Shown here: positions 11,660 through 22,230 of the stretch, in pieces
Layout of the letters: every line of letters begins with the position of its first letter
Numbering within the stretch: position 1 is the first letter of the stretch
Origin: Chytridium lagenaria
Taxonomy: Eukaryota > Chytridiomycota > Chytridiomycetes > Chytridiales > Chytridiaceae
Reading direction: 5' to 3'
Length of the DNA stretch: 64,000 nt
NCBI GenBank assembly: GCA_025449115.1
Contig: JAHLKC010000025.1
Coordinates: 124,001-188,000, forward strand
Made by a program: the position numbers and the translations under genes
The notes under the pieces: generated by a model
What the model saw: the letters and a program-made list of their open reading frames with translations, nothing else
The model's database searches: none
What the model was told of the DNA's origin: nothing

Positions 11660-13274
11660 TTAAGGTCGCCATGTGATGACGGCGATGGCTTTCTTTGCAG
11701 CATCACCAAGTTGACGATTCGCAGATTGTTGAAGACCGTCAAGCTATATAAACACAAAAAATACAAAGTTGAGTTCAACTGAAAGAAAAGTAGTAAAATA
11801 TTCTAGCGCCAACCTTTTTCAAACAACTGTGAAGCTGGAACCTTCCTCTGTAATCCTCCGCAACATTCGTGATCGTCTTAGACATAGTATCAGCAAGATA
11901 TGAAGAGCAGAGATGAGGCACCTTTACAACATTCAATAACACAGATTCATTGCCATCATCAAGAAGCTCCATAAGAACTCCGATCGCATTCTCGCGGACC
12001 AATATTCTTTTTGCCTCGCAGTCAATGGTGATGCTTTACCAGTCATCAATAAATATTATTCAAGTATAGAACGCGAAATCGTTAGACTTTACCTCATCAA
12101 AGCTCCAGCTGCAGCAGCCCTCACGCTCGCCTTCTTGTCCGTCAACATTCTAATCAAAACATTCACAGTATCCCCCTTCACTGCAATTTGCTTTCCCTGC
12201 GGATAAAAGCTAACTCCCATTCAGAACTAAAAGGCGGCGAAAAGGCCACGCTTAACAAAAAACAAACCTAAGCATCATCACACATCTCGCCGCAGCGACC
12301 CTCGTGTCCGGCACCGGCTCCGTCTTTAGCAACAAGGTAAAGACGCTCATCGCATCACTCTCAATAGCCTCTTTCGGCATCCACGGCTCCGTTCCCAATC
12401 GAATACACTGGTAGAGCGTGTCCAAAATCATGACTTGGATATCCATACGCTCTTGAGGAAGTTTTTGAACCAAAGGAGTCAACAAGCTGTAGACGAGAAG
12501 GTTTTGGACGCCTATTTTAAAGTTGTTGGTTTTTTAAAGGATTTTTTACGAAAAATAAGGAGAAAAAACAAAACCTGCTTGTTGTGTGGTAATTTTGACA
12601 AAGACTTCGTGAAGGTTTTTGCGGACGAGATCGTTTTCGTCATCAAACTAGTACATGCTGTTAATTATAAAACTAGCAACTTTAATGACGCTCGTTGGAG
12701 CACGTACCAGCCTCGAAAGCGCAAGAAGCGTGTTGTTTTCTACCAAATTCGCCCGACCGACAGCATGTCCTGTAATTTCATAAGACAAGGGGTTTATTAA
12801 CAGAAGCACCTACCAGCGATAATCGAGAGACATTCCGTGCTTTTTTGTTTAATGGTGAGGTCCTGTTCAATAAGCATCCTGGTAAGCTTTGGAACGATCC
12901 CTGTCGTTTCGAAACGTCAATATCACTCTTATCCCTAACGCTCGACATCCGTACCTTCTTGTAACCCCTGCGACACATTTTCGGGGTTATGAAAAAGGTT
13001 CGCCAAGAACACCAAAGATTTCTGCCTAACCGATAACGAAAAGTCCTCCACCTCTGACACCTAATTTCGTCAACTCTTAATAAAGACGGGAATATGTGGG
13101 GGGTTGACGCACCAGTTTTGGAACCGCTCTACGCCCATAAGCGAGCTGCATCTTTGTGGGATCGACACCGGGAGGGATCTGGGCCACCAAGAGCTGGCTC
13201 AACTCTTTTGGGGAGAGCCCAGAGCTGTTCATTTCCTTCAACCTTGCCGCATTGATAGCGGCAGAGGAGACCAT
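11660..13274 (-). CDS. RSPH14: Radial spoke head protein 14 homologue (armadillo repeats)
   Basis: The start at 13274 gives a leader, then IPPGVDPTKMQLAYGRRAVP, matching the conserved DPT..AYG.RA(L/V)PKL start of RSPH14/RTDR1. Later exons read as armadillo repeats: RQKSLVFLANLFHNPENVSQ, GIVPKLTRMLIEQDLTIKQK, VREN-AIGVLMELLDDGNES. The last exon, starting near 11740, gives LDGLQQSANRQLGDAAKKAI and ends VITWRP at a stop at 11660-11662, equivalent to the (L)..AARIAISVIEFKP end of animal RSPH14. At least seven short introns split it. RSPH14 is a component of the axonemal radial spoke, so the organism should have a motile 9+2 flagellum. Its stop lies 66 bp upstream of the WSC gene start on the same strand. 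Confidence 0.85.
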
Positions 13275-13845
13275 TGCGTTTCTTGAACGGTGATGTGGGA
13301 TGTGGGGTGCGTTAGGGATGCAAGATTAAGGGTGTAAATCCTTGAAGATGGGTTTTGCATCTTTTGAATGGAGCTTTTGATTGAGGTGGCGTGGGTGGTA
13401 TGAATTGGGTTACGTCGACGATGGAATGCATCACGCGCTAAACAACGGAGGTTTTAGGCCTTTTGGCATTTGAGGTGGCATGCATTAAGAAAGAGCAGTT
13501 ACCAACACCGAGACCGTTTTTGCATTTTTTGGTCTCCGACAAAAAAAAAAGATAGCCGAGTTGACTTGTCACCAACGGCTGAGATTAACACTTTCCATCA
13601 ACCCTCTTGGCGTTTCATCAAATATTAGTACCATCGCCGCATCATCGTGAGGTGAAGACAGGCACCGTCATCACCGTCATTCGACCACAAATAACGACTT
13701 CTTTATAAAATCCTTACTTGAATCGCAGAAACTCTTTAGCCTCTACATCATTCAAGTGACACACTTCATTCCAACCCCGGGTTCATTAAACCAAACTGCA
13801 AACTCTTGAAGCCTTCATCTCTCGATAAGAGAGATACACTAGCTA
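13275..13845. promoter_or_regulatory. Divergent intergenic region
   Basis: About 570 bp between the RSPH14 start (minus) and the unrecognised plus-strand gene at 13846. A poly-A run occurs at about 13541-13551. No operator was recognised. Confidence 0.35.
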
Positions 13846-15501
13846 ATGGATGCGTCACGAATATCATCTCTCATGCCTGAAGCAACTTTAACACATACCC
13901 ATCAGCATCGCACCCGAGGCGTCTCTAAACCTCAACCCATTCGATCACACAGGAATTGGCAGACAAATGACGACGAGGAACCACCATCATCAGAGGATGA
14001 ACTAGATTCAATACAGTGGGTTCAATTACACGATGATGCATGACTGAAAGTTTGATTCGTCTACCTCATAAAAACACAGTCAAGAAAAAGTCATCTATGT
14101 ATCTCAACGCACTGCGAGCCTTCACACTGATCACCTTTCATTAAGAAATCGCTCAACATCACCTTACACCGACAGTCACGGCAGTCCCAGCTCTCAATCA
14201 TCCTCAATAACTTCCTACGAAGACGACAGAGACCCATGGTACCGCTCCTACCCCCAAAATCCGCCATACCCCCACCCTCTATCTCTTCAACTGCATCCTT
14301 AACTACCTCCTCAACCCTTACCCCACCCCCTCAAGACTCCACTCCATCACCCCCTTTCTCGACGCTCTCCTTCCAACCCAGCGAAATCGGTTCCAAAACA
14401 ACCGAATCCCGCAAAACCTATTTCTGGCTTCGAGCCAAAGAAATATCCGACCACTACGCCCAGCTCGAAAAACCTCCCATCACCATCCGAAGCAGCAGCA
14501 ACAAACCCATCATCGAATCAGATCCAGAACTCGGATTCATCAAACACTCTGACACCACTGCTGAACTGTCGTCCACGTCGTTTTACCGGGCCCCCATCAA
14601 CGCTGGCGCCGATGTCACACGTGGACGGTGTGGAAGAAGATGGAGTTGCCCGTCGAGGCGTTGGGGAGGAAGATTGATGTGTCGCCAAAACGGAAGATTG
14701 GGCCGAGGATGGCGGCGAGTCCGGGACGGTCGAGAGGGGATACGCTTTTAATGAGGATTGGGGATAGCCCTGACGTGGAGAATGACGTTTTGGGGTATGA
14801 AGAGACGTTGGTGAATGAGAGGATGAGGTCACCAGGACAAGGGTAGGCCTTGCTTCTTATTTATTATTGACCTTTACATCATTATCAACTTATGCCTTTC
14901 TTCTTACTTATCATTGACCTTTACATTATTCTTACCCTATGCCTTACATTGACGTTTACATTTTTTCTTATACAAAGGTGGGAGGACGATCCCCAAACCC
15001 CTCAAAGAAGATTCTCATGGGTCCCATCTGACCGTGAAACAACCTCAAAGACATCATCCCATTCAACCACAAGCAGTCCCATTTTCCAAGAAAGGTTGTA
15101 TACCAACTTTCCCAAATCCCAATATTAACCAACTCTCCCATGTCATCACAGCCAACTTTCAATACAACGTCACTCTGAGCATACCTCAAAGGAGAGTTCA
15201 GGCCTCTTGATTCTAGGCTCAAAGTATGTCATACACTCTTCACCCTTTCGTGTTTGCTCATATTTTTTTTAGAAACCCTGGTCTTCTTCATAAAATGGGT
15301 CGAATCTCCTTCCAACTCCCTTACATCACCCACTTACGACGTAGATCTAGATGACTCCATGTAAGCCCCAAATATTTTTAATGTCATCTAACCCTTTTTT
15401 TTTTTGCTGCATCAAGCGACATGATATCTGTCGAAGAACTCCTCCTCGAACCATCTCTCGACTTCCCCACTCGAGGTTCATCCATATCAAAGATCCTATA
15501 A
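13846..15501 (+). CDS. Unrecognised Ser/Pro-rich protein
   Basis: I do not recognise this gene. The first exon (13846-14043) gives a polar start including RSHRNWQTNDDEEPPSSEDE. Coding-like stretches follow in changing frames: FWLRAKEISDHYAQLEKPPI (about 14415-14480), KKMELPVEALGRKIDVSPKR (about 14635-14690), a stretch with RWEDDPQTPQRRFSWVPSD after an intron at about 14845-14977, then FFIKWVESPSNSLTSPTYDV (about 15285-15345). A final exon ends SVEELLLEPSLDFPTRGSSI plus SKIL and TAA at 15499-15501. Composition suggests a largely disordered protein with phosphorylatable Ser/Thr-Pro sites. Frame steps without splice sites mean the model is approximate. Confidence 0.45.
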
Positions 15502-15558
15502 CCCCGCCCCCCCACCGATTTCCTCGAGGTTCATCCATACCAAAGATCCTATAACCCC
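15470..15558 (+). repeat. Two-copy direct repeat covering a C-terminal coding tail and its stop codon
   Basis: A 36-bp unit beginning CTCGAGGTTCATCCATA occurs at 15470-15505 and again at 15523-15558, with one T/C difference. The first copy encodes the last residues and stop of the unrecognised gene; the second lies just downstream in the presumed 3' UTR. Confidence 0.85.
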
Positions 15559-16740
15559 TCCACCATCACCGTTGCGTGTTGACGCAACCCCTCTAAATAA
15601 CCCATTTCAACACAAAAAAACGATCATCATGATCACGCGGTTACAAAGAAACCATTCTTTTTTTTAAATACACAAACCGCCCCCCTCTTCTATTTCCAAA
15701 AAAAAAGTTGGTTTCCCTTTCACACCGTACGATTTCTTAAAACACCCTTCCAAAAAAAAAAAAAAAAAGAAAGGAGCCCCAACATCAAAAGTGTTTACTT
15801 CATCACTCCAACACCATAAATTCCGTTTTCTGAGACTCTCTCCCTTCACAAGCCACATGACGGTAATGTGGACCCTGGTTCACCATCCACAGCAGCAATA
15901 TACGCTATACACGTCCTTTCCATAAACAACACATCGCAGACAACACCTTAGATTGAGTTCCAAAAAAGCTTAGGATTTGATAAAGTGTCGAGGGGGGGGG
16001 CATCCACTTCTTTTGCGTATCTTTAATAGGGTTACCCTTCCCGAAAAAACAAACCCGAAAAAAATGAAGGCCATTCAACAATGCCTGTTACGTTTTTTTA
16101 CAACCCGTTCACTCATACCAAACAACAATTTCCCAAAAAACAAAACTTGCGCACAATCATTCTCAGTCGCCTAAAAAATAAAAATAGATATGACGGAAAC
16201 ATCCCACATGAAACAGCAGCATCATCATCTCCTTAAAAAAAACACACACCATCCCATATATTTTTTTCCAAACATCGAACCAGCGATACTCAGAACCAAA
16301 AAAAAACCAACAAAAATACAACAAGGAGTGGAGAGTAAATTGTTACATAGTGATCAAAGTTAAAAAAAAAACAAACAAACCGAATAATAGATGCTCAACC
16401 GTAAAAAATAATATGGGTAGGATAACGTATAAAGCGGGGGAATTATTCGTATATACAACAATATCTTGATGAAAACAGCATAGAAAAGGGCGGCAAAACG
16501 CCAGCTAGAGCAACAAACAGGGCGAGGGGGGGGGGGGGAAGCTATCACGCCTGTTTCCATCCTATTTTTCTTTTGATGACGAGGGAGGTTGGGGGGGGGG
16601 GGATGGCTATCACACCTGTTTCCATCCTGTTTTTCTTGGAATGACGAGGGAATGGCGGGGATAGGGTAACGGAGAAACAAGGGGTAGGGGAAAAGGTTGT
16701 AAAAAAAAAAAAAAACAAAACCGAAAAAACAAAAACACAT
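15559..16740. other. Convergent intergenic region with homopolymer runs
   Basis: Contains long A, T and G runs (for example 15752-15768 and the G runs at 16527-16540 and 16591-16602). A GGCTATCACACCTGTTTCCA-like block occurs twice, at about 16540-16575 and 16605-16640, each followed by ATTTTTCTT-like sequence, a short direct duplication. No convincing gene was seen. Confidence 0.5.
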
Positions 16741-18992
16741 CTATCCATCCTTTTTCGCTCCATCCTCCCACCTCCTCTGTTCCCTCAACCCCTCTGTCAA
16801 CAAACTCCCTCTAACCTCATCCTTAAACCCAGGTACCAAACGCCGCGTCTCCTCCTGAAACCCCTTTGGCAGACGATGCGTGTGATACTGTAACGTGGAT
16901 GACGCGGGTTGAAGAAGAAGGAGCGGGGATCGAGCGTCGTTGATAATGTGGTGACGAAGAGGCGGGAGGTTGTTGGGGGTGAAAGTGAGGGAGGGGTAGG
17001 GAGTGGTGGTGGAGGTGGACTGGTAGGATGTGGTGGAAGGGGGCGGTTGATAGGATGTGGTGGAAGGGGGTTGGTAAGACGCGTTAGAGGAAAGTGGGTA
17101 AGACGCGTTAGAGGATGGTTGTTGTAAAGACAAAGGAACGATAGCCGGATATGGATAAGACGCATTAGAGATAGTAAGCGGTTGTTGATAAGACGCATTA
17201 GACCCGGCATCCGGTTGTGAATAAGCATGCATCGCCCCCGTCCCCCCCATCCTCGGTGACGCCAAAGGAGTCTGCACAGGCGTCGGATACCCACTGACCA
17301 TCCCCTCCCCAGCATGATGATGATGTCCCAACTCCAATCGCGTCGCCAAGGTGGTATCCGTGGTGGTTCCATCACCTTGAGCTTGAACGAGCGCGGCGGT
17401 GAAAATGTCAGAGGTGGTGGCGCGTTCAAGTGTGCCGGTGGAGGAGACGATGCGGACAGCGTTTGTGCCGGTGGTGTGGACTTTGACGTGCTTTTTGAGA
17501 ATGTCGCTTCTGTGGTGGGTGAGGGTTAGATGTCACATAGGAGGAGAAAATAGTGGGTAGGGAAAAAAAAAAAAGGAAAGGGAATAAACGTGATAGGATA
17601 ACCCAGGAAGAGAAAAGTGGGTTTAACCTGCTAAACCTCCTTGAGCAAGTCGGCACGGGGCATTTAAATGCAAAAGGTTGAGTATGCGTACTCTTATAAT
17701 GTCTCGACAAATGCGAGCTCCTCCCAAACACCTTCCCACACGCATCAACGGGACACTCATAAATCCTCCTGGCCTTCCCCGTCCGTTCCCCAACACCATC
17801 CTCATAAGAATGGAAACCCTCCCCCTCATCCCCTCTCACAGTTGCCGCATCATCACTCAACATGCTACTCGCATTACTCGCGTTACTCGCATTACTCGCA
17901 TTGCTGACGTTACTGTACGCCCTGGGTCTCGTTGCAAAAGCGGGGTGTCATCCAGGATGGTCGAGTCAGGGGAGATGGGTGAGATCTGAGAGTGCTCGGG
18001 AATGCGTGGAAGGGGATCGCTGAGGGATCGATCGCGTTCGATAAAGGTGAGGGAGGAAGGGGAGGTGGAGGGGGTCGTGTTGGTGGTGTAAGGGTAGTAG
18101 GTGGAATGGGGTTGGGTGATGGTGAGATCGTTGAGGGGGATTTCGTCAACGGGGAGGTAGGTATCTGCGGGTGTGACGATGCGACGGATTGGGGCGGTGT
18201 AGCTAGAGTCAAAGGAGAGGGCTTGTTGGAGAGCGGGGAGGGATTGGAGGAGACGAGGTGGATAGAGGGGGAGGGTTGAAAGGAGGTTGTAGGGGGAGGA
18301 TCCCAGGATGTTGGGAAGGTGTAGGAGGTGGAGGGTGGTGGTTGGAGGAGAGGAGCGGAGGAGGGAGCTGAAGAGGAGAGGGATGAGGAAAGGGTTTCCA
18401 CGTCCATGTCATTGACGGCGGCAGCGTTTCCACCAAGTGACATGCGACGAGGATAGGATGTGATCAAGTATGGGTTGGAAACGTGTTGCGATGATGACGG
18501 GAGTGGGGGTGGCGCGTTGAAGGAGACGTGGTGGTGTGATGTTGTGATGGTGGAAGAAGTGGGTGGTGGGAACAGAGGGAAGAAGCGGGTGAGATGGGGT
18601 CGGGAATAGACGCGATAGTGGTGGTGATGGGTTTGGGTGTAGAAGAAGTGTTGGAGACGGCTGCTGCTACGGCGGCGGCAAAGGCGGCCGAGTCAGCTGC
18701 ACGCGCGTGGAGACGGGAATGTCGGACGAGCTCATCGCTCCTACTGAACCTCTTCATACAGACGGAGCATTGAAATGGTTTTTCGCCACTGTGGATGCGG
18801 AGATGGCGTGACAGGTGTTCTTGTCTATTAAAAGCTGCAGAAAATGTTACAATCAATAATAAATCAGAATATGTAGAATAAAAACAAAGGGATAGAATAG
18901 AATATAAAATAGAGTTTAGAAAAAACAAATGTAAAGTAGAATGAATTACCTTTTAGACAAATGTGACAAGAGTATGGCCTTGCCGTCTCCAT
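16741..18992 (-). CDS. Four-finger C2H2 transcription factor (CreA/Mig1-like first pair)
   Basis: The start at 18990-18992 opens [14 protein letters not shown]; after an intron (about 18838-18948) the finger continues [20 protein letters not shown] and a second reads [20 protein letters not shown], the [15 protein letters not shown] pair of CreA/Mig1/Nrg1-type GC-box binders. A Ser/Pro/Thr-rich linker of about 250 residues follows. A second pair then occurs: [20 protein letters not shown] and [11 protein letters not shown] continuing, after an intron at about 17517-17630, [12 protein letters not shown]. The C-terminal tail has a repeated SNASY / TTSYQPP unit and ends at 16741. It is probably a nuclear DNA-binding regulator; the target and any link to glucose repression are inference from finger similarity. 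One frame step lies between the linker and the second pair (near 17900). Confidence 0.8.
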
Positions 18993-19677
18993 CTCTTTTA
19001 TCTCTCTTCTTATGGTTATTAGTCAAGGAGAATAATTATCCAATCTTTTTAGATTTTGACAAGAAATATATCTAGAATATCCCGTGTATAACGTTCAATA
19101 TTCCCTGTAAACGTAATACAAAGAATATTGCCAAAGAAGGAAGGTCAGCATGGAATAAAGAGTAGTACCAATTAAATAAATAAGTAAATAAATAAATAAT
19201 ATTAATAGAGAACGGTCACCTCCACGTGTGATAACCAAAAACGCATCTCTTGCCTCTACCTACCTATTTAGGTTACGCCTTATGGGTTCCAAACATTACA
19301 AAAAAGAGCGTCGGTCGGAAGAGAACGGCCAGCGGTCTCTCAACTTGCTTTCTTCTTGTCTCTCCGCTTCCTTGTTGTTGTCTTGAAGCAAGGAACAGGT
19401 TCCGTTTCCGGGAGGCAGAGGGTTTGTATCAAAGGAGAGGGGGGGGGAATGAAAGGCTTTTCTAATACGGTGGATGGTGGAGAGGAGTAACGAGATAGAG
19501 TGTGTTGAAGCTGAGGCGTCCCAGCGTGTAAAGAATGAAAGAACTAGTGAAACAGAAAGGAAAGGATGCGTGCGTCCAGAGTCCGAGTCCGAGATATGGA
19601 TGAGACAAAGATGAAATGTTTGTTGACAGGATATCCTGTATGGTGAATGAGTCTCTCTCTGTCTCTCCTATAGCGTA

Positions 19678-19765
19678 GGTGTGTGTGTGTGGTATGTGGT
19701 GTGTGTGTGTGTGTGAATGTGTGAGTTTATGCGAGTGAGTGTGATGATGATGATGATGATGATGG
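19678..19765. repeat. GT and GAT microsatellites
   Basis: A GT dinucleotide tract interrupted by GGTAT is followed within 40 bp by a perfect run of GAT trinucleotides. Confidence 0.9.
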
Positions 19766-20502
19766 ATGTTGTGCTGAATGGAGACGGAATGGTTGAATGA
19801 AGTTTATTACTGTTTATTATGAATATTAATAAATGTGATTTAATATTTAGATATGATGAGAGATTGAATTATTTATTATTAATAATATATTTATTTAATA
19901 ATACATTAATAAAATTGAATTGATTTGATGGGAGACTTTAATGAATAAATTTAAAAAAAGACAAGATAAAATAAATAATAAATAAAGAATAAATATATAA
20001 ATGAAACATGGGAAAGAAAAAAGTAAAACAAAAAAGGGTTTTTATAATAATAATGTAAATATTGTAAATGATGATAATATTAGATAGTGGCCAAGCAATA
20101 TTCAAACCATCTATTATTATTATTATTATTATTCTATTGTATGTATGTATTTATATCTATCTAGGTATCTATTCTATTATTATTTATCACACATCACATC
20201 AAAGATCTTTTTATAACTCCTAAAACCTTGGCTAAAGGAATATTACTATTTATTTATTTATTACACAAATATTATTATTATAGAAAAGCTCAGCCATTTT
20301 TATTATTACTTTTTATTTATTAATACAGTCGGTGGGTTTTCCTTCTTTGTACCACATCTCAATCTATTTCTTCTTTTATTTTTTCAAACCCCGATTCACA
20401 CCAGTAATTATTATATATTATTAGGGTTCTTATTAACAAAGTTACGTATCTATTGCTTTACAATACATATCTAATCATGTATATATTATTGTGAGTCCTG
20501 TT

Positions 20503-20730
20503 CAAGGTTGGATTTTGGCGGTTGAATTTTTATTAGAATTGTCATCCCTTAGTAATATGTGGAGCCAATCAGCTGCTTTGCGGCGAAAATTTTCAATAGC
20601 TTTTGCGTCGGAAGTTTCACCCGCCGTAGTCCAACTTGGTTCAATTCCCTCAATATTATTAATGAATTTGTTTATTAGATTTAAATACCACGCGGCATCT
20701 CCTCTTTTGATGATGATATTTAAATATCAA
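20503..20730 (-). CDS. Possible coding fragment of unknown identity
   Basis: Read on the minus strand, one frame stays open for about 75 codons and has globular-looking composition: KRGDAAWYLNLINKF, EGIEPSWTTAGETSDAKAIE and FRRKAADWLHILLRDD, ending QP-stop. It has no in-frame ATG near its start, so it would be an internal or terminal exon, or a relic. AT-rich codon choice follows the surroundings. I do not recognise the family. Confidence 0.25.
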
Positions 20731-22230
20731 AGCTTGTGAGGAATGTCAATCCTTGATCTTTTTGATAATTCGATAATACACATAATAGACTCTGGAGTCT
20801 GTTCTAATTCGATATTAAATATTTATTAATAAATGATAACAAAATGATAATGTCATAATAATAAACAAACACACATATCATAAAGCATGCCATTAATACA
20901 TAATGAAAGTCATGCCATTATGGAACATGAGAACATGACGTATTCACAAGGAAATACCTAATGATGGTTCATTCTATTACATAATATATATCATTTGTTT
21001 ACGCATGCAGTATTCAGTAAATATTAGGTACATAGATAGATAGATATTCGATATGATATGTTATCCTCAAATGATACCATACATACCCTAGAATTCCATT
21101 CTTCAAATAAAACTCTTCACTACTCAGCACTTGTATTTCACACCCTCACACCTCCAAAGGTCTAAAAAAGACTCAACATGTATTGCATATCTAAAAAACA
21201 TGTTTATTTGCAATATGTAATAAATACTTACAAGTATTAATAAATACTATGCTACTGATATATTATACTATTGATTGTTACTTTATTATGTGGTTTTGAA
21301 CGAGATTTAAAGCACACATTTCTGCGTGTCACACGGCTTGAAAATAGATTAATAATTCATTACACAAGAAATAGACTCTGCTCATTGGTGCTTCTAGACC
21401 CTTGAGAGAATATATTAGTATTTCAGACTTTAGACAACAAAAATACCAGTCACACAAATATTAATAAATTGGCATATTTCTCTTTAAACATTTTTGATAA
21501 TATTTCAACGTAATAATATCTCAAGCAACATTATGACACTTCAACCATCCAATTCTATACTCGACTCGACAAACGGAATCGCCCTATATGTCTGTGAGTA
21601 GTGTGCCTTATTCCTCGGTATGCATCATCATTCCCCGTTAAACGTAAACACGAGCGCACAACTGGCAACGTTGGACTCTTTTCAACGGTAGTGAAAACAA
21701 ATTTAAAATCAATTCACAAGAACATCAAAACATTGCAAGTCAACCACGTCAACGTCAAAGTCTTGATAAAAAATGACATTGTCATAACCTTTTTTAACAA
21801 TAACTACCAAAAAAATAAATAAAAGGAAATATTATATTTAATGGACGTCAATCCACTTTAATAATATCAGCCTTTTATGGGTGCTATCGGAACCCCAAAC
21901 GCGTACGATACCACCATTCAGCAACAGCTCAAATTAGCTTTGTTTTTTCTTTCTTTTCAATAACATTCCCTCCATAAGTCGGGAAATAACATAAGAGATC
22001 ACACAAAATCACACAATTAACTCGAAAAGAGGGAGCAAAGGAAAAGAGAAAAAAAGAGGGGGGGGGGGGAGGGGGGGGCGGGGGGATACATGAGAAGGTC
22101 CACAAAACAGCCAAAAAAAAAAAGAGGCATACACAGGGATAATAGATGATAAACGAGTCATAAATACAATACAAAAAAGCAAACCAAAGGAACCAGCATC
22201 TCCCCCAAAAAAAACCCCCCACAATATCAT

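Larger units (their letters stand above)
18993..22230. other. AT-rich gene-poor region with microsatellites
   Basis: About 3.2 kb upstream of the C2H2 gene with no gene I can name. It holds a (GT)n tract (about 19678-19714), a (GAT)n tract (about 19743-19765), many TTA/TATT runs (19800-20450) and G-runs at 22060-22085. A minus-strand ORF with protein-like composition lies at about 20503-20730 (listed separately). The part next to 18992 probably includes the promoter and leader of the C2H2 regulator. Confidence 0.6.

Noticed and set aside
16797..18467. Overlapping plus- and minus-strand ORFs in the zinc-finger linker
   Set aside because: Only one minus frame connects to both finger pairs by splice phase; the rest are Gly/Val-rich or Pro/His-rich shadows.
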